A stretch of DNA of 45,836 nucleotides from Microbacteriaceae bacterium (lineage in GTDB: Bacteria; Actinomycetota; Actinomycetes; Actinomycetales; Microbacteriaceae). Shown here one piece after another: positions 16,332-24,796 of this stretch. The position numbers and the translations under genes are program-made. The stretch lies in NCBI GenBank assembly GCA_947447395.1, contig CANFJH010000005.1, forward strand, positions 1 through 45,836. The letters run 5' to 3'. Position 1 is the stretch's first letter, and every line of letters begins with the position of its first letter. The notes below the pieces were generated by a model. The model had not been told where the DNA came from, made no database searches, and worked only from the letters and a program-made list of their open reading frames with translations.

Positions 16332-16880
16332 ATGAAACTAAATCGCTTGGCGCTAACGCTACTTCTCGTGGCAGCTGGGCTTTTGGTTAATTTTAATCCA
16401 ACCCAAGACACCGCGAGCGCCTCTGACATCTGGATTGCACCGGTAGATCAACCTCAATTAGCTAATGAATTCCGCCAGCCGGCATCGGATTGGTCCGCGG
16501 GCCACCGCGGTGTCGATTACTTCGTTTCGAACCATCAAACCATTTATGCGACTCATTCTGGAACCGTTGCCTTTGCTGGCCGAGTGGTGAATCGATCGAT
16601 CGTTAGCATTCGCCATGAAAACGGATTTGTTACGTCTTATGAGCCGGTTTGCCCAATCGTCAAGGTCAATTCATTAGTAGAAACTGGTCAGCAAATTGGT
16701 TACGTGTGCCCAGATGCCGGTTATCTGTCTCACTGCGGGCTAGAAACCTGTCTTCACTTCTCAATGCGGAATGCGGATGGATATTTATCGCCGCTAATTG
16801 AAATCGGTGGGCTATCACCAAGTAGGCTCAAGCCCTGGGATGGGCTGACTTGTAGCCGTCCTTCAAGCGCTCAATGCTGA
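16332..16880 (+). CDS. Secreted M23 (LytM-like) peptidase-family protein
   Basis: The 182 residues start with a signal peptide (Lys2, Arg5, hydrophobic 6-19, cleavage near DTASASD). A LytM domain follows (about 40-158). Two zinc ligands are visible, His58 and Asp62 in GHRGVDY, with His142 as the third in TCLHFSM. The usual HxH first histidine, the catalytic base, is Cys140 here. Cysteines 107, 126, 135 and 140 suggest disulfides. I recall actinobacterial relatives encoded near rpsB with a similar CLHW-type motif, so this may be a subfamily feature. Role: peptidoglycan peptide cleavage, or binding/regulation if inactive. AGGA is seven bases before the ATG. The 3' end overlaps xerC tail to tail by 53 bases. 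Confidence 0.82.
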   Translation: MKLNRLALTLLLVAAGLLVNFNPTQDTASASDIWIAPVDQPQLANEFRQPASDWSAGHRGVDYFVSNHQTIYATHSGTVAFAGRVVNRSIVSIRHENGFVTSYEPVCPIVKVNSLVETGQQIGYVCPDAGYLSHCGLETCLHFSMRNADGYLSPLIEIGGLSPSRLKPWDGLTCSRPSSAQC

Positions 16881-17736
16881 CGTGAGTGTAAATCTGAGTA
16901 GTTCCTAGGCTGGCATGGCCCAATAGTTCCTGTACCGCCCTCAAATCTGCTCCCCCATCTAGCAAATGGGTTGCGGCAGTGTGCCTAAGAGTGTGCGGGC
17001 CTGCAACGCCAACCGCGGTTCCGACTAAAGCCTGGGCTACCACTTCGTATATTTGACGGGTTCCAAGACGTTTGCCCTGTGAGTTGATCAGTAATTCAAA
17101 CGAGGTCTTGGAGGTAACCATTGATGGCCGCCCACGCTCAAGCCAATTCTTCAGCGCAGATTCGGCTGGAACCCCATATGGGATCATTCGCTGCTTATTA
17201 CCCTTACCCGTGACTATTAGCAATCTGCGGCTTTCGTCGACGTCTGAAAGGTTCAATCCGGCGAGTTCGCTGACACGAGCGCCGGTTGCGTACAACAGCT
17301 CAACCACTAGCAAGTCTCGAAGTGCAACTGGGCTTCCTTCAACGGCAGCAGCCTCTAGCGAGGCGAAAATCTCGGACATGGCCTCTCTGGTAGCCACTTT
17401 GGGTAGCGTGCGGGTCGCCTTAGGTGTTCTAAGTCTCAGACCGGGGTCGTTTGCCAGTTGTCCGTGCTCAAACAACCAAGCCGTGAAAGACCTAGCAGAA
17501 GCGGTTTTTCTAGCCATGGAAGACTTGGCTAGGTTTCGCTCGCTAAGCGTATACAGCCAGGCTCTAAGTAATTCGAGGTCGATTTCTGCAGGTGTCGAAA
17601 TGCCTTGAACTTCCAGGTAGTCAACCAGATCTTCGAGGTCGGTTAGATAACCCTTGACGGTGTGCTTTGAATAACCGCGACCAGCCTCTAGGTGGGTTCG
17701 GTAACTTTCTAAAGCCAAAGCGAAACTAGCGAGCAC
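16828..17736 (-). CDS. xerC: Tyrosine recombinase XerC
   Basis: XerC with XerD resolves chromosome dimers at dif. The 302 residues have the N-terminal SAM-like core-binding domain (1-95) and the catalytic domain with all six conserved residues: Arg154 (ATGARVSEL), Lys178 (GKGNKQR), His248 and Arg251 (HTLRHTAATHLL), His274 (LLGHASLGTTQIYTH) and nucleophile Tyr283. Nothing suggests an integrase of a mobile element: no attachment repeats or phage genes are nearby. In many actinobacteria xerC follows dprA; here the peptide importer lies between them. The start is GTG (17734-17736) with a weak TAGG upstream. Confidence 0.93.
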   Translation of the reverse strand: MLASFALALESYRTHLEAGRGYSKHTVKGYLTDLEDLVDYLEVQGISTPAEIDLELLRAWLYTLSERNLAKSSMARKTASARSFTAWLFEHGQLANDPGLRLRTPKATRTLPKVATREAMSEIFASLEAAAVEGSPVALRDLLVVELLYATGARVSELAGLNLSDVDESRRLLIVTGKGNKQRMIPYGVPAESALKNWLERGRPSMVTSKTSFELLINSQGKRLGTRQIYEVVAQALVGTAVGVAGPHTLRHTAATHLLDGGADLRAVQELLGHASLGTTQIYTHVSIERLKDGYKSAHPRA

Positions 17737-17752
17737 CTAAATAGGCTAAGTG

Positions 17753-18727
17753 TTATTCGGGGAAATGGCAGGCAACTTCTGCCTGGCCAACCTTTTGAAG
17801 CAATGGCTCAACTTCGAAACACTTGGTTGTCGCCTTCCAGCAGCGAGTGCTAAATACGCAACCAGTTGGTGGCTTCATTGGGCTAGGCAGTTCCCCAGTC
17901 AAAACGATTTGTTCGCGCTTGCGCTCGAGCACGGGGTCTGGAATCGGAACGGCTGACAGTAGAGCTTTGGTGTAAGGGTGGTGAGGCGTGGAGTAGATCG
18001 ACTCGGTAGGTGCGATCTCCATCATCTTGCCCAAATACATCACACCGACTCGGTCAGAAATGTGCTGAACAACCGAAAGGTCGTGAGCGATGAAAAGGTA
18101 TGACATACCGAATTCATCGCGAATATCGCTAAGTAGGTTCACAACCTGAGCCTGAATCGAAACGTCTAGCGCCGATACCGGCTCGTCACAAACAATGAAC
18201 TTTGGGTTGAGGGCAAGCGCTCGAGCAATACCGATGCGCTGACGTTGCCCACCCGAGAATTCGTGAGGGTAACGGTCATAGTGCTCCGCGTTTAGACCAA
18301 CACGCTCAAGTAGGTCTTGCACAGCCCGCTTCACGCCGCCTTCAGGCTTTATGCCGTGCACTTCATAGGAAGCACCAACAATTGCGCCAACCGACTGACG
18401 TGGATTTAGCGAAGACTGAGGGTCTTGGAAAATCATCTGCATTTTGGTGCGCAGCGGCTTCATCTGGGAATTCGAATAGCCCGAAATTTCCTCGCCCTCG
18501 AACTTGATAGAACCAGAGGTTGGGTCGTAAAGCTTCAAAATGGTACGACCGGCCGTCGACTTTCCACAACCCGATTCACCAACTAGACCCAAGGTCTCGC
18601 CGGCGTGGAGCCTAAAACTCAAACCATTGACGGCCTTGTTGACTCCACGTTCACGAGAAAAAATTCCTGCTCCAGCCACAGGGAAGAATTTCTCCAGGTT
18701 GGTCACTTCGAGTAGCGGCGCGTTCAC
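17753..18727 (-). CDS. Peptide ABC transporter ATPase (DppF/OppF type)
   Basis: This is the second ATPase of a peptide/nickel-type importer. Visible motifs are Walker A GESGCGKST, Q-loop QDPQSSLNPR, signature SGGQRQR, Walker B FIVCDEPVSALD and the switch histidine IAHDLSV. The C-terminal oligopeptide-transporter extension has cysteines (GCVFSTRCWKA), a feature of OppD/OppF-like ATPases. I place the start at GTG 18725-18727, which overlaps the previous stop as GTGA and has AGGGAG upstream. A longer in-frame start at 18760 would overlap the previous gene by 37 bases and adds a non-conserved leader. About 324 residues. Confidence 0.92.
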   Translation of the reverse strand: MNAPLLEVTNLEKFFPVAGAGIFSRERGVNKAVNGLSFRLHAGETLGLVGESGCGKSTAGRTILKLYDPTSGSIKFEGEEISGYSNSQMKPLRTKMQMIFQDPQSSLNPRQSVGAIVGASYEVHGIKPEGGVKRAVQDLLERVGLNAEHYDRYPHEFSGGQRQRIGIARALALNPKFIVCDEPVSALDVSIQAQVVNLLSDIRDEFGMSYLFIAHDLSVVQHISDRVGVMYLGKMMEIAPTESIYSTPHHPYTKALLSAVPIPDPVLERKREQIVLTGELPSPMKPPTGCVFSTRCWKATTKCFEVEPLLQKVGQAEVACHFPE

Positions 18728-19725
18728 TTTGCAGCTCCCTTGCTGTCGTAGAGGTGGCATCGCACTAGGTGACCTGCCTTGACCTCGTTTAGTTCTGGAG
18801 AGACGTCGCAGCGCCCCTCTGGAAGTTCAGATTTGCGCTCACAACGGGCAGCGAATGCACAGCCCTCACCGAGTTTGATTAGTGAAGGTGGTTGGCCAGG
18901 AATGGCACGAAGGCGCTTTCCATGCCCCTGATCCATTCGAGGGATTGAGTCGAGTAGACCTACGGTGTATGGCATCAAAGGGTTCTTGTAAAGCTCGTTA
19001 ACCCCTGTGCTCTCAACCAAGCGGCCACCATACATAACATTGACGCGGTCAGCAGCACCGGCAACTACACCAAGGTCGTGGGTAATCAGGATTACAGCCA
19101 TCTTGAATTGCTTTTGGAGGTCGCGAAGTAGAGCCAAGATTTGAGCCTGAACCGTAACATCCAGTGCGGTGGTCGGCTCGTCTGCGATCAAAACCTTTGG
19201 GTTGTTCATGAGCGCCATAGCGATCATCACGCGTTGACGCATACCACCAGAGAACTGGTGCGGATAGGCGGCCAATCGCTCTTCAGGGTTGGCAACACCA
19301 ACCAGCGAGAGTAACTCAATCGCCCGCTTGCGACTAGCCGACTTATCAACGCTATTGTGAACCTGATGCGCCTCAATAAGTTGGTCGCCGATGGTGTAAA
19401 AAGGGTGGAGCGCAGACATCGGGTCTTGGAAAATCATGGCAATGTCCTTGCCGCGAATCTTCCGAAGTCGATCGTTGTCCATTCCGATTAGGTCAACTTC
19501 GCCTTCATCGGTTTTCAAAATAACCGAACCGGTGATAGTGGTTCTAGAAGCCGGCAACAACCCCATGTAGGCCAGGTTGCTTACCGACTTCCCAGAACCA
19601 GACTCACCTACAATGGCTACAGTTTCACCTTCGTTGATGTCAAAAGACACACCAGCGACGGCCTTAACAATTCCGTCTGGCGTTTTGAATTCAACGCGGA
19701 GATCGCGCACAGAAAGTAAAGACAT
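18724..19725 (-). CDS. Peptide ABC transporter ATPase (DppD/OppD type)
   Basis: The 333 residues form the first ATPase of the importer: Walker A GESGSGKSVS, Q-loop QDPMSALHPFYTIGDQ, signature SGGMRQR, Walker B LIADEPTTALDVT and switch ITHDLGVVAGAADRV. The C-terminal part has the oligopeptide-family region GEGCAFAARCERK with paired cysteines, where relatives carry an iron-sulfur or structural site. It sits between permease DppB (start/stop overlap TAATG) and the second ATPase (GTGA overlap), so the last three genes are translationally coupled. Confidence 0.94.
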   Translation of the reverse strand: MSLLSVRDLRVEFKTPDGIVKAVAGVSFDINEGETVAIVGESGSGKSVSNLAYMGLLPASRTTITGSVILKTDEGEVDLIGMDNDRLRKIRGKDIAMIFQDPMSALHPFYTIGDQLIEAHQVHNSVDKSASRKRAIELLSLVGVANPEERLAAYPHQFSGGMRQRVMIAMALMNNPKVLIADEPTTALDVTVQAQILALLRDLQKQFKMAVILITHDLGVVAGAADRVNVMYGGRLVESTGVNELYKNPLMPYTVGLLDSIPRMDQGHGKRLRAIPGQPPSLIKLGEGCAFAARCERKSELPEGRCDVSPELNEVKAGHLVRCHLYDSKGAAK

Positions 19726-20732
19726 TAGACCCTCACTCTCGGATCGATGAATGCATAGGCGATGTCGAGAATCATGTTCATGACCACGACTATTGCAGCA
19801 GCCACAATTGTTGTGGCCACAATTACTGGCAAGTCGATATCTACGACGGCAGTCAATGACAAGCGTCCCATGCCTGGCAAGTTAAACACTGCTTCGGTGA
19901 GGATAGCTCCACCAAGTAGGCCAGCAAAGTCGAGCCCAGCCATGGTCACAATTGGCGCGAGAGCTGCGCGCAGGGTGTGCTTCCCGAGGATGACGCCATC
20001 GCTTAGGCCCTTAGCTTTGGCGGTACGAATGTAGTCTTCGGTGGAAATTTCAAGAATTTGGCTACGCACGAATCGGGTGTAAATAGCAGCATAAGCAAAA
20101 GCCAAAGTAATCCAAGGTAAGACCATGCTCAGTAAAAACTGTCCGAAATCTTCTTCAGGTGCTGTATACCCATCAGATGGAAATGGCGATCCGTCCCACT
20201 TGATTACGAGGAAGATAATCAACATCAAACCGGTCAGGAAGGTAGGAAGCGAAGTACCGACTAGCACGAAAGCGGTAGAAAGTGTGTCCCAAATTTTGCC
20301 CTTGAACTTGGCCGATACGATACCTAAACCAACGCCAACGATGAGCCAAAGTACAAGTGCACCAACAGCAAGGTAAATGGTAACTGGAAGTGCGTCGCCA
20401 AGAAGGCTGGTGACACAGGCGTGCTGTTGGAAGGAATATCCAAATGCTGGCGCTGGGCAAAAAATAGCGGCGGCACCGGTACCAAAATTGCGACCTACAA
20501 ATAGCCCCGAAAGGAACAGCCAATACTGAACCCAAAACGGCTTGTCATAGCCCAAACGCACTCGGTTGGCTGCGATTATTCCAGGATCATTACAGCTCTT
20601 GCCGCAAGTAAGAGCCGCTGGGTCGTAAGGAAGTAGCGAAAAGATTACGTAAACGGCAAAGCTAACCGCAAGCAGAATAAGAACCGTCAGGCCCAATCTG
20701 CGTGTGATGTAAGTCACTAGACCGTTCATCAT
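19725..20732 (-). CDS. Peptide ABC transporter permease (DppB/OppB type)
   Basis: The 335-residue inner-membrane permease has an N-terminal membrane segment (about 10-32), a periplasmic-type loop and five more segments. The cytoplasmic EAA-like loop, TAKAKGLSDGVILGKHTLRAALAPI, is the contact to the ATPase. The loop at 75-105 is longer and cysteine-containing (FCPAPAFGYSFQQHACV), as in some actinobacterial members. Two ATGs lie side by side (20730-20732, 20727-20729); GAGAGG is two or five bases upstream, so the second may be the real start. A perfect 13-bp hairpin lies between this gene and the binding-protein gene. Confidence 0.92.
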   Translation of the reverse strand: MMNGLVTYITRRLGLTVLILLAVSFAVYVIFSLLPYDPAALTCGKSCNDPGIIAANRVRLGYDKPFWVQYWLFLSGLFVGRNFGTGAAAIFCPAPAFGYSFQQHACVTSLLGDALPVTIYLAVGALVLWLIVGVGLGIVSAKFKGKIWDTLSTAFVLVGTSLPTFLTGLMLIIFLVIKWDGSPFPSDGYTAPEEDFGQFLLSMVLPWITLAFAYAAIYTRFVRSQILEISTEDYIRTAKAKGLSDGVILGKHTLRAALAPIVTMAGLDFAGLLGGAILTEAVFNLPGMGRLSLTAVVDIDLPVIVATTIVAAAIVVVMNMILDIAYAFIDPRVRV

Positions 20733-20767
20733 TACCTCTCAAAAATAAGTTTGTGGATTGTGTGAGC

Positions 20768-20801
20768 CTGTGGTGCCGAAGCGTAAGTTTCGGCACCACA
20801 G
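20768..20801 (-). other. Perfect 13-bp stem-loop between binding-protein and permease genes
   Basis: CTGTGGTGCCGAA (20768-20780) and TTCGGCACCACAG (20789-20801) pair perfectly around an eight-base loop, 14 bases after the binding-protein stop. No T-run follows on either strand, so a terminator is unlikely. In this position such hairpins usually protect the upstream mRNA from 3' decay, giving more binding protein than permease. It could also be a protein-binding inverted repeat. Confidence 0.75.
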
Positions 20802-20815
20802 AACACAACTAGTTG

Positions 20816-22579
20816 TTACTTGGTGTAAAGGTCACCGAAGGACAATGAGCCCTGTGGTTCCCAGAAGAAGGCTCCACCGATCTTCGAGCCCCAGATTTCC
20901 TGGGTCTTCGAGAATACGTTTGGAATTACCCACATCTGCTGCATTGCGTAGGTGTTTAGAGCTGCCCATTCTGCACCCTGCTTCTTACGGTCAGCCTGCG
21001 AAAGGTTGGCAACTACACGCTGCTTGAATGCTGCGTAGGCAGGGTCGTCCCAGTTCTGTGACATTGGGAAACCACCCTCCTTGGTGAACAGTTCAGGGAT
21101 AACGGTCGAAGCGTTTGCCCAGTCTGGAGCCCAACCGGCACGCGATAGGTCTCCCTGTTTGGTTGCGTCAAGAACTACTGCGTAGTACTTTCCAGCTTCG
21201 ATGAAGTTGAACTTCACGGTTACACCGATTCGAGCCAAGGCAGCAATCCAGATTGCAGATGCGTTCTTGTTCGATGGGCTGTCAGGAGCGTCGTAAACGA
21301 GTCCCTGCTTTGGATCGGTTACACGTGCGTAAAGTGCAGGACACTCAGACTTGGCCTGGTCCATTAGGGTCTTTGCCTTGTCGACGTTACCCTCTGGCTT
21401 CCAGTCCTTGTCTTCTGAAGCAAAACCAGTCTTTGCGTAGTCAAGACCCATTAGAGGCTTGATTACACCATCGGCTGGGTCACCAGCAAGTGCCTGGCCA
21501 CCAAGAAGGGTGATTAGGCCCTTGAAATCCTTGGCGTAGTAAATTGCCTGACGAATTGGTAGACAGTTCAGCTTCTTTACGTTTACGGCTGTGTAAGTCA
21601 CGTATGGGTCGTAAACGTTGATTGCGCGATCTGCGTACTTCTTAACAGGCTTGCCATCGGCACCGAACACAGCGGTTAGGTTAGTTGGCTGAAGCGAGTC
21701 AAGCGAAACGGCAGTCTTGTTCTTGTCAGTTAGCAACGTCTGGTCTAGAACTTCAGAAGCAACACCAAACTTGACAACAATCTTGTCTGGGAATGCGCGC
21801 TTCGCACGAAGTGGGTCAGAGTCAGCCTTCCAGTTAGTGTTACGAACTAGAACCATCTGGTCCTTGGCCTTGTACGACTTGATCTTGTATGGACCGGTCG
21901 AAACTGGCTTTAGGTCGTACTGGTCACCGGTGTCCTTGGCCTTCGGTACTGGACCAAAAGATAGGTAGGTGGTGGTGTAGTTGAAGTCACCAACAGAACG
22001 CTTCAAGTTGAAGGTAATGGTCTTGTGGTCAGCCGAGCAAGTAATTGCCTTGTCGAAAGAAGCAGTGTCGTTTGCTGCATCAGTTGAGTAAGGACCCTTG
22101 TAGGTCGAGCTGCCGTCTGCTGCAGAAGGAATGTCAAGCATTCCGATTGCATAGGTAGGACCATCGGTGATTACATCGGTAGCGAAGGTGCGTGAAACAC
22201 CGTACTTGATGTCTTCACAGGTGATTGCGCTGCCGTCTTCGAAGGTAACGCCATCACGAAGAGTGAAGGTCCAAGTCTTGTTGTCGTTCGATGCCTTACC
22301 GGTGTCGGTGGCGAGGTCTGGAACAACTGCCGAACCAGCAGCACCAGGTGCGCGGTCATATGCGGTTAGCGTGCGGTTTAGGTATGAACCAAACCATGCG
22401 ATGTCGCGACCGGTGTAGTTACGCTGTGGGTCAGCGTGAGTCCAGGAATCCTGAACTGTCAGGTACGTGATGGTGCCTGCGCTTGCGCCTGCAGAACAGC
22501 CCGTAAGCAGTCCGCTGGCAAGCGTAGTCGCCGCGATAGCAGCTAGTGCTACTTTCAACGTCTTTTTGCCTTTCAACAT
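20816..22579 (-). CDS. Peptide ABC transporter substrate-binding lipoprotein
   Basis: The 587-residue family 5 solute-binding protein has a lipoprotein signal: Lys-rich n-region, hydrophobic 10-22 and lipobox LLTGC with Cys28. Family landmarks include DSWTHADPQRNYTGRDI near the N-terminus, WTFTLRDGVTFEDGSAITCEDIKYGVSR, and VSTGPYKIKSYKAKDQMVLVRN in the middle (each read over fewer than 20 residues at a time). It is extracytoplasmic, tethered to the membrane, and delivers peptides or a related solute to the two permeases; the exact ligand is not deducible. AGGAGGG (22584-22590) lies four bases before the ATG. CTA leucine codons recur as in ribosomal genes, consistent with high expression. Confidence 0.93.
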   Translation of the reverse strand: MLKGKKTLKVALAAIAATTLASGLLTGCSAGASAGTITYLTVQDSWTHADPQRNYTGRDIAWFGSYLNRTLTAYDRAPGAAGSAVVPDLATDTGKASNDNKTWTFTLRDGVTFEDGSAITCEDIKYGVSRTFATDVITDGPTYAIGMLDIPSAADGSSTYKGPYSTDAANDTASFDKAITCSADHKTITFNLKRSVGDFNYTTTYLSFGPVPKAKDTGDQYDLKPVSTGPYKIKSYKAKDQMVLVRNTNWKADSDPLRAKRAFPDKIVVKFGVASEVLDQTLLTDKNKTAVSLDSLQPTNLTAVFGADGKPVKKYADRAINVYDPYVTYTAVNVKKLNCLPIRQAIYYAKDFKGLITLLGGQALAGDPADGVIKPLMGLDYAKTGFASEDKDWKPEGNVDKAKTLMDQAKSECPALYARVTDPKQGLVYDAPDSPSNKNASAIWIAALARIGVTVKFNFIEAGKYYAVVLDATKQGDLSRAGWAPDWANASTVIPELFTKEGGFPMSQNWDDPAYAAFKQRVVANLSQADRKKQGAEWAALNTYAMQQMWVIPNVFSKTQEIWGSKIGGAFFWEPQGSLSFGDLYTK

Positions 22580-22633
22580 TTCACCCTCCTAAGGTGTTGA
22601 TGTTTATTTGTATTACTCCGATTGAAGTAAGTC

Positions 22634-23587
22634 TTATGTCTCGCTCTTTGGATCAAGCGCATCTCGCAATGCATCTCCGAGCAAGTTGAATACCAACACC
22701 AGCAAAATAAGGCTGATCGAGGGGATAAAGAAGTATGTTGCATCGTTCATCATGAAGTGTGTCGAATCGGCAATAATCACACCAAGTGTTGGCATTGGAG
22801 GCTGAACGCCAACGCCTAGGTATGAGAAGACCGCTTCTGCACTCAGATACCCAGGAAGAGACAATGAAACGAAGATGATGATTGGCGTCCAGACGTTTGG
22901 AAGCACTTCCTTCATAAGAATTCGAGTGTTAGAAGCACCGAGTGCTCTGGCAGACAAAACGAAATCTCGTTCGCGAATTGATATAACTTGCGAGCGAATA
23001 ATGCGGCTTAGATATGGCCAACCGAAAACTGAAAAGATGATGATGAGGTACAAAATGCGCGCCTCGTTGTCGTGAGCAATTCCGGATCGCTGGATTCGGT
23101 CAACCAAAGGTGCGCTCAGGGCCAAAATCATAAAGAACTGTGGGAATGCAAGTAGGAAGTCTGTAAAACGACCGATTACGCCATCTACTTTTCCGCGGAA
23201 ATAGCCGCCCAAGATGCCGAACAGCAAACCAAGAACAACAGTGACAAAAGTTGCTGATACGGCAATCAAGAATGAAACTCTGGCACCAAAAAGCATTCGA
23301 GCTAGGGTGTCATAACCAATACCTGGAACTACTCCAAATGGGTGCTTCCAGCTAATTCCACCGAAATCTCCAATGATTTCGCCACGGTTATCAATTGCAT
23401 TGGCATCGCGGGCTTCTGGGTCAATTCCAAGAATGGAGTAAATCACAGGCGCGAGGACAACAGCGAGAATAATAAAGACGGCAATGACAAGCGCAGGCAG
23501 CGCAACCTTGTTGCTCTTGAATCTACGCCATGCGAGTTCACGTGGGCTGTGACCAGTGATCTTCTGTTCGGCTTCCTTGCTAAACAC
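22634..23587 (-). CDS. Peptide ABC transporter permease (DppC/OppC type)
   Basis: The 317-residue permease has the N-terminal cytoplasmic stretch typical of DppC (GHSPRELAWRRFKSNKVA) and a first membrane segment at about 32-55. An extracytoplasmic loop with PFGVVPGIGYDTLARMLFGAR follows, then five more segments with the EAA-like loop SARALGASNTRILMKEVLPN. It pairs with DppB. The gene is first in the importer cluster, 54 bases ahead of the binding protein, which is an unusual order. The start is GTG 23585-23587 with AGGGGAG close upstream. An 81-base gap separates it from the end of dprA; I saw no clear promoter there. Confidence 0.92.
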   Translation of the reverse strand: MFSKEAEQKITGHSPRELAWRRFKSNKVALPALVIAVFIILAVVLAPVIYSILGIDPEARDANAIDNRGEIIGDFGGISWKHPFGVVPGIGYDTLARMLFGARVSFLIAVSATFVTVVLGLLFGILGGYFRGKVDGVIGRFTDFLLAFPQFFMILALSAPLVDRIQRSGIAHDNEARILYLIIIFSVFGWPYLSRIIRSQVISIRERDFVLSARALGASNTRILMKEVLPNVWTPIIIFVSLSLPGYLSAEAVFSYLGVGVQPPMPTLGVIIADSTHFMMNDATYFFIPSISLILLVLVFNLLGDALRDALDPKSET

Positions 23588-23668
23588 TCCCCTAATCTAC
23601 AGGGAAGACCAAAAGTCTGCTCGCGCTGTGCGGCCTTACAAAGTAACGAATTGGTAAACTCGCGATGT

Positions 23669-24796
23669 TCATCGTGTTTCCGACCGCTTCCAACCGCCTT
23701 TCAGGCCTAATTCAGCTCGACCCATGAGCCTCAAACTGCCCAGTGCGATCCGCAGTTCGCCAATGTCGAGGCCACTGTCGATCAAAAGTGTTTGTAAATC
23801 CTGCTCTTTGCTGGTCAGCGAGTCCAATGCGCGCAATTCCAAGCTTCCAAAGACCTCATTCGTTTCATCGCTTTCTGAGCGCCAATTCAACTCGGCTGGC
23901 AGTTCTGAAACTTCAAGTAAAAGTGTTGCCTTGCCTTCTCGAATTAGGCGATTACAACCGGCGGAAGCTGGGTTTGAAATTGGACCTGGAACTGCAAACA
24001 CCGGCCGACCAAGTTCGCCGGCATGATTCACGGTGTTTATAGAGCCGGAACGCCATCCTGCTTCCGTAACTACTATGGCTTGTGAGAGCGCCGCAATTAG
24101 GCGATTGCGTTGCAGAAACCGCCACCGCGTTGGCCTAGCATTCGGTGTCATCTCGCTGATTAGTAGACCACTTTGACCTATTTCATCAAATAGTTGGCCA
24201 TTTGCTGCTGGATACAGGGAATCGAGCGCCCCAGCCATGATTGCGGTGGTCAAACCGCGAAGTTGAAGTGTAGTTCTATGCGCAACCGAATCGATACCTA
24301 AGGCTCCGCCAGAAATCACGGTTGCCCCTTCTTGAACAGCCATGACTGCCAGGTCCGAGGTTACCCGCTGACCATATTGGGTGGCATTTCTGGATCCAAC
24401 CACACCAAGTGCTCTATTGATTTTCTGAAAGTTCTCAAGTGCTCCTCGATACCAAAGCAAAGTGGGGGCGTGGAAACCTAAGTCAACGAGAGCCTTGGGC
24501 CAATAGGCATCGGTTGGTAGCAATAGTTTCATGCCGTACCTGGCAGCCAAGGCGATTTTTTCATCGGCTAGAGCTGATGAGTAGCGTGGTGCCCAGCGTT
24601 CAAAAGCCTGAGTTACTTGTGCATCGGTTGAGGCTCGGGTCAAAAAGACCTCTAGGGCTTTGACCGGACCGTATGTACCCAACAATTCCCCGGCTATTCG
24701 ATCCCCCGGTTCAACGAGTGCATTCCAAGTAATAAGCGCCCTGGCTTGTCGGTAGTCGGTTTCCTTGAAGTCACTTCTGATGGATGCGCTGCTCAT
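23669..24796 (-). CDS. dprA: DNA processing protein DprA (Smf)
   Basis: DprA loads RecA onto incoming single-stranded DNA during natural transformation. The 375 residues have a helical N-terminal region (1-90), then the Rossmann-like core with VGSRNATQYGQRVTSDLA, VISGGALGIDSVAHR, SGLLISEMTPNARPTRWRF and RNRLIAALSQAIVVTEAG, all DprA hallmarks. The short C-terminal part (about 310-370) resembles the winged-helix DML1 domain. The ATG overlaps the comM stop by four bases (ATGA), so the two are coupled. Confidence 0.95.
   Translation of the reverse strand: MSSASIRSDFKETDYRQARALITWNALVEPGDRIAGELLGTYGPVKALEVFLTRASTDAQVTQAFERWAPRYSSALADEKIALAARYGMKLLLPTDAYWPKALVDLGFHAPTLLWYRGALENFQKINRALGVVGSRNATQYGQRVTSDLAVMAVQEGATVISGGALGIDSVAHRTTLQLRGLTTAIMAGALDSLYPAANGQLFDEIGQSGLLISEMTPNARPTRWRFLQRNRLIAALSQAIVVTEAGWRSGSINTVNHAGELGRPVFAVPGPISNPASAGCNRLIREGKATLLLEVSELPAELNWRSESDETNEVFGSLELRALDSLTSKEQDLQTLLIDSGLDIGELRIALGSLRLMGRAELGLKGGWKRSETR

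Noticed and set aside
17072-17608. 178-residue plus-strand frame inside xerC
   Set aside because: Fully antisense to the xerC catalytic and N-terminal domains; no recognisable product.
16828-17736. Tyrosine recombinase as sign of a prophage or integrative element
   Set aside because: The sequence matches XerC, has housekeeping neighbours and shows no attachment repeats or mobile genes.
20768-20801. Hairpin read as an intrinsic terminator
   Set aside because: No T-run follows on either strand, and the permease and ATPase genes downstream need to be transcribed.
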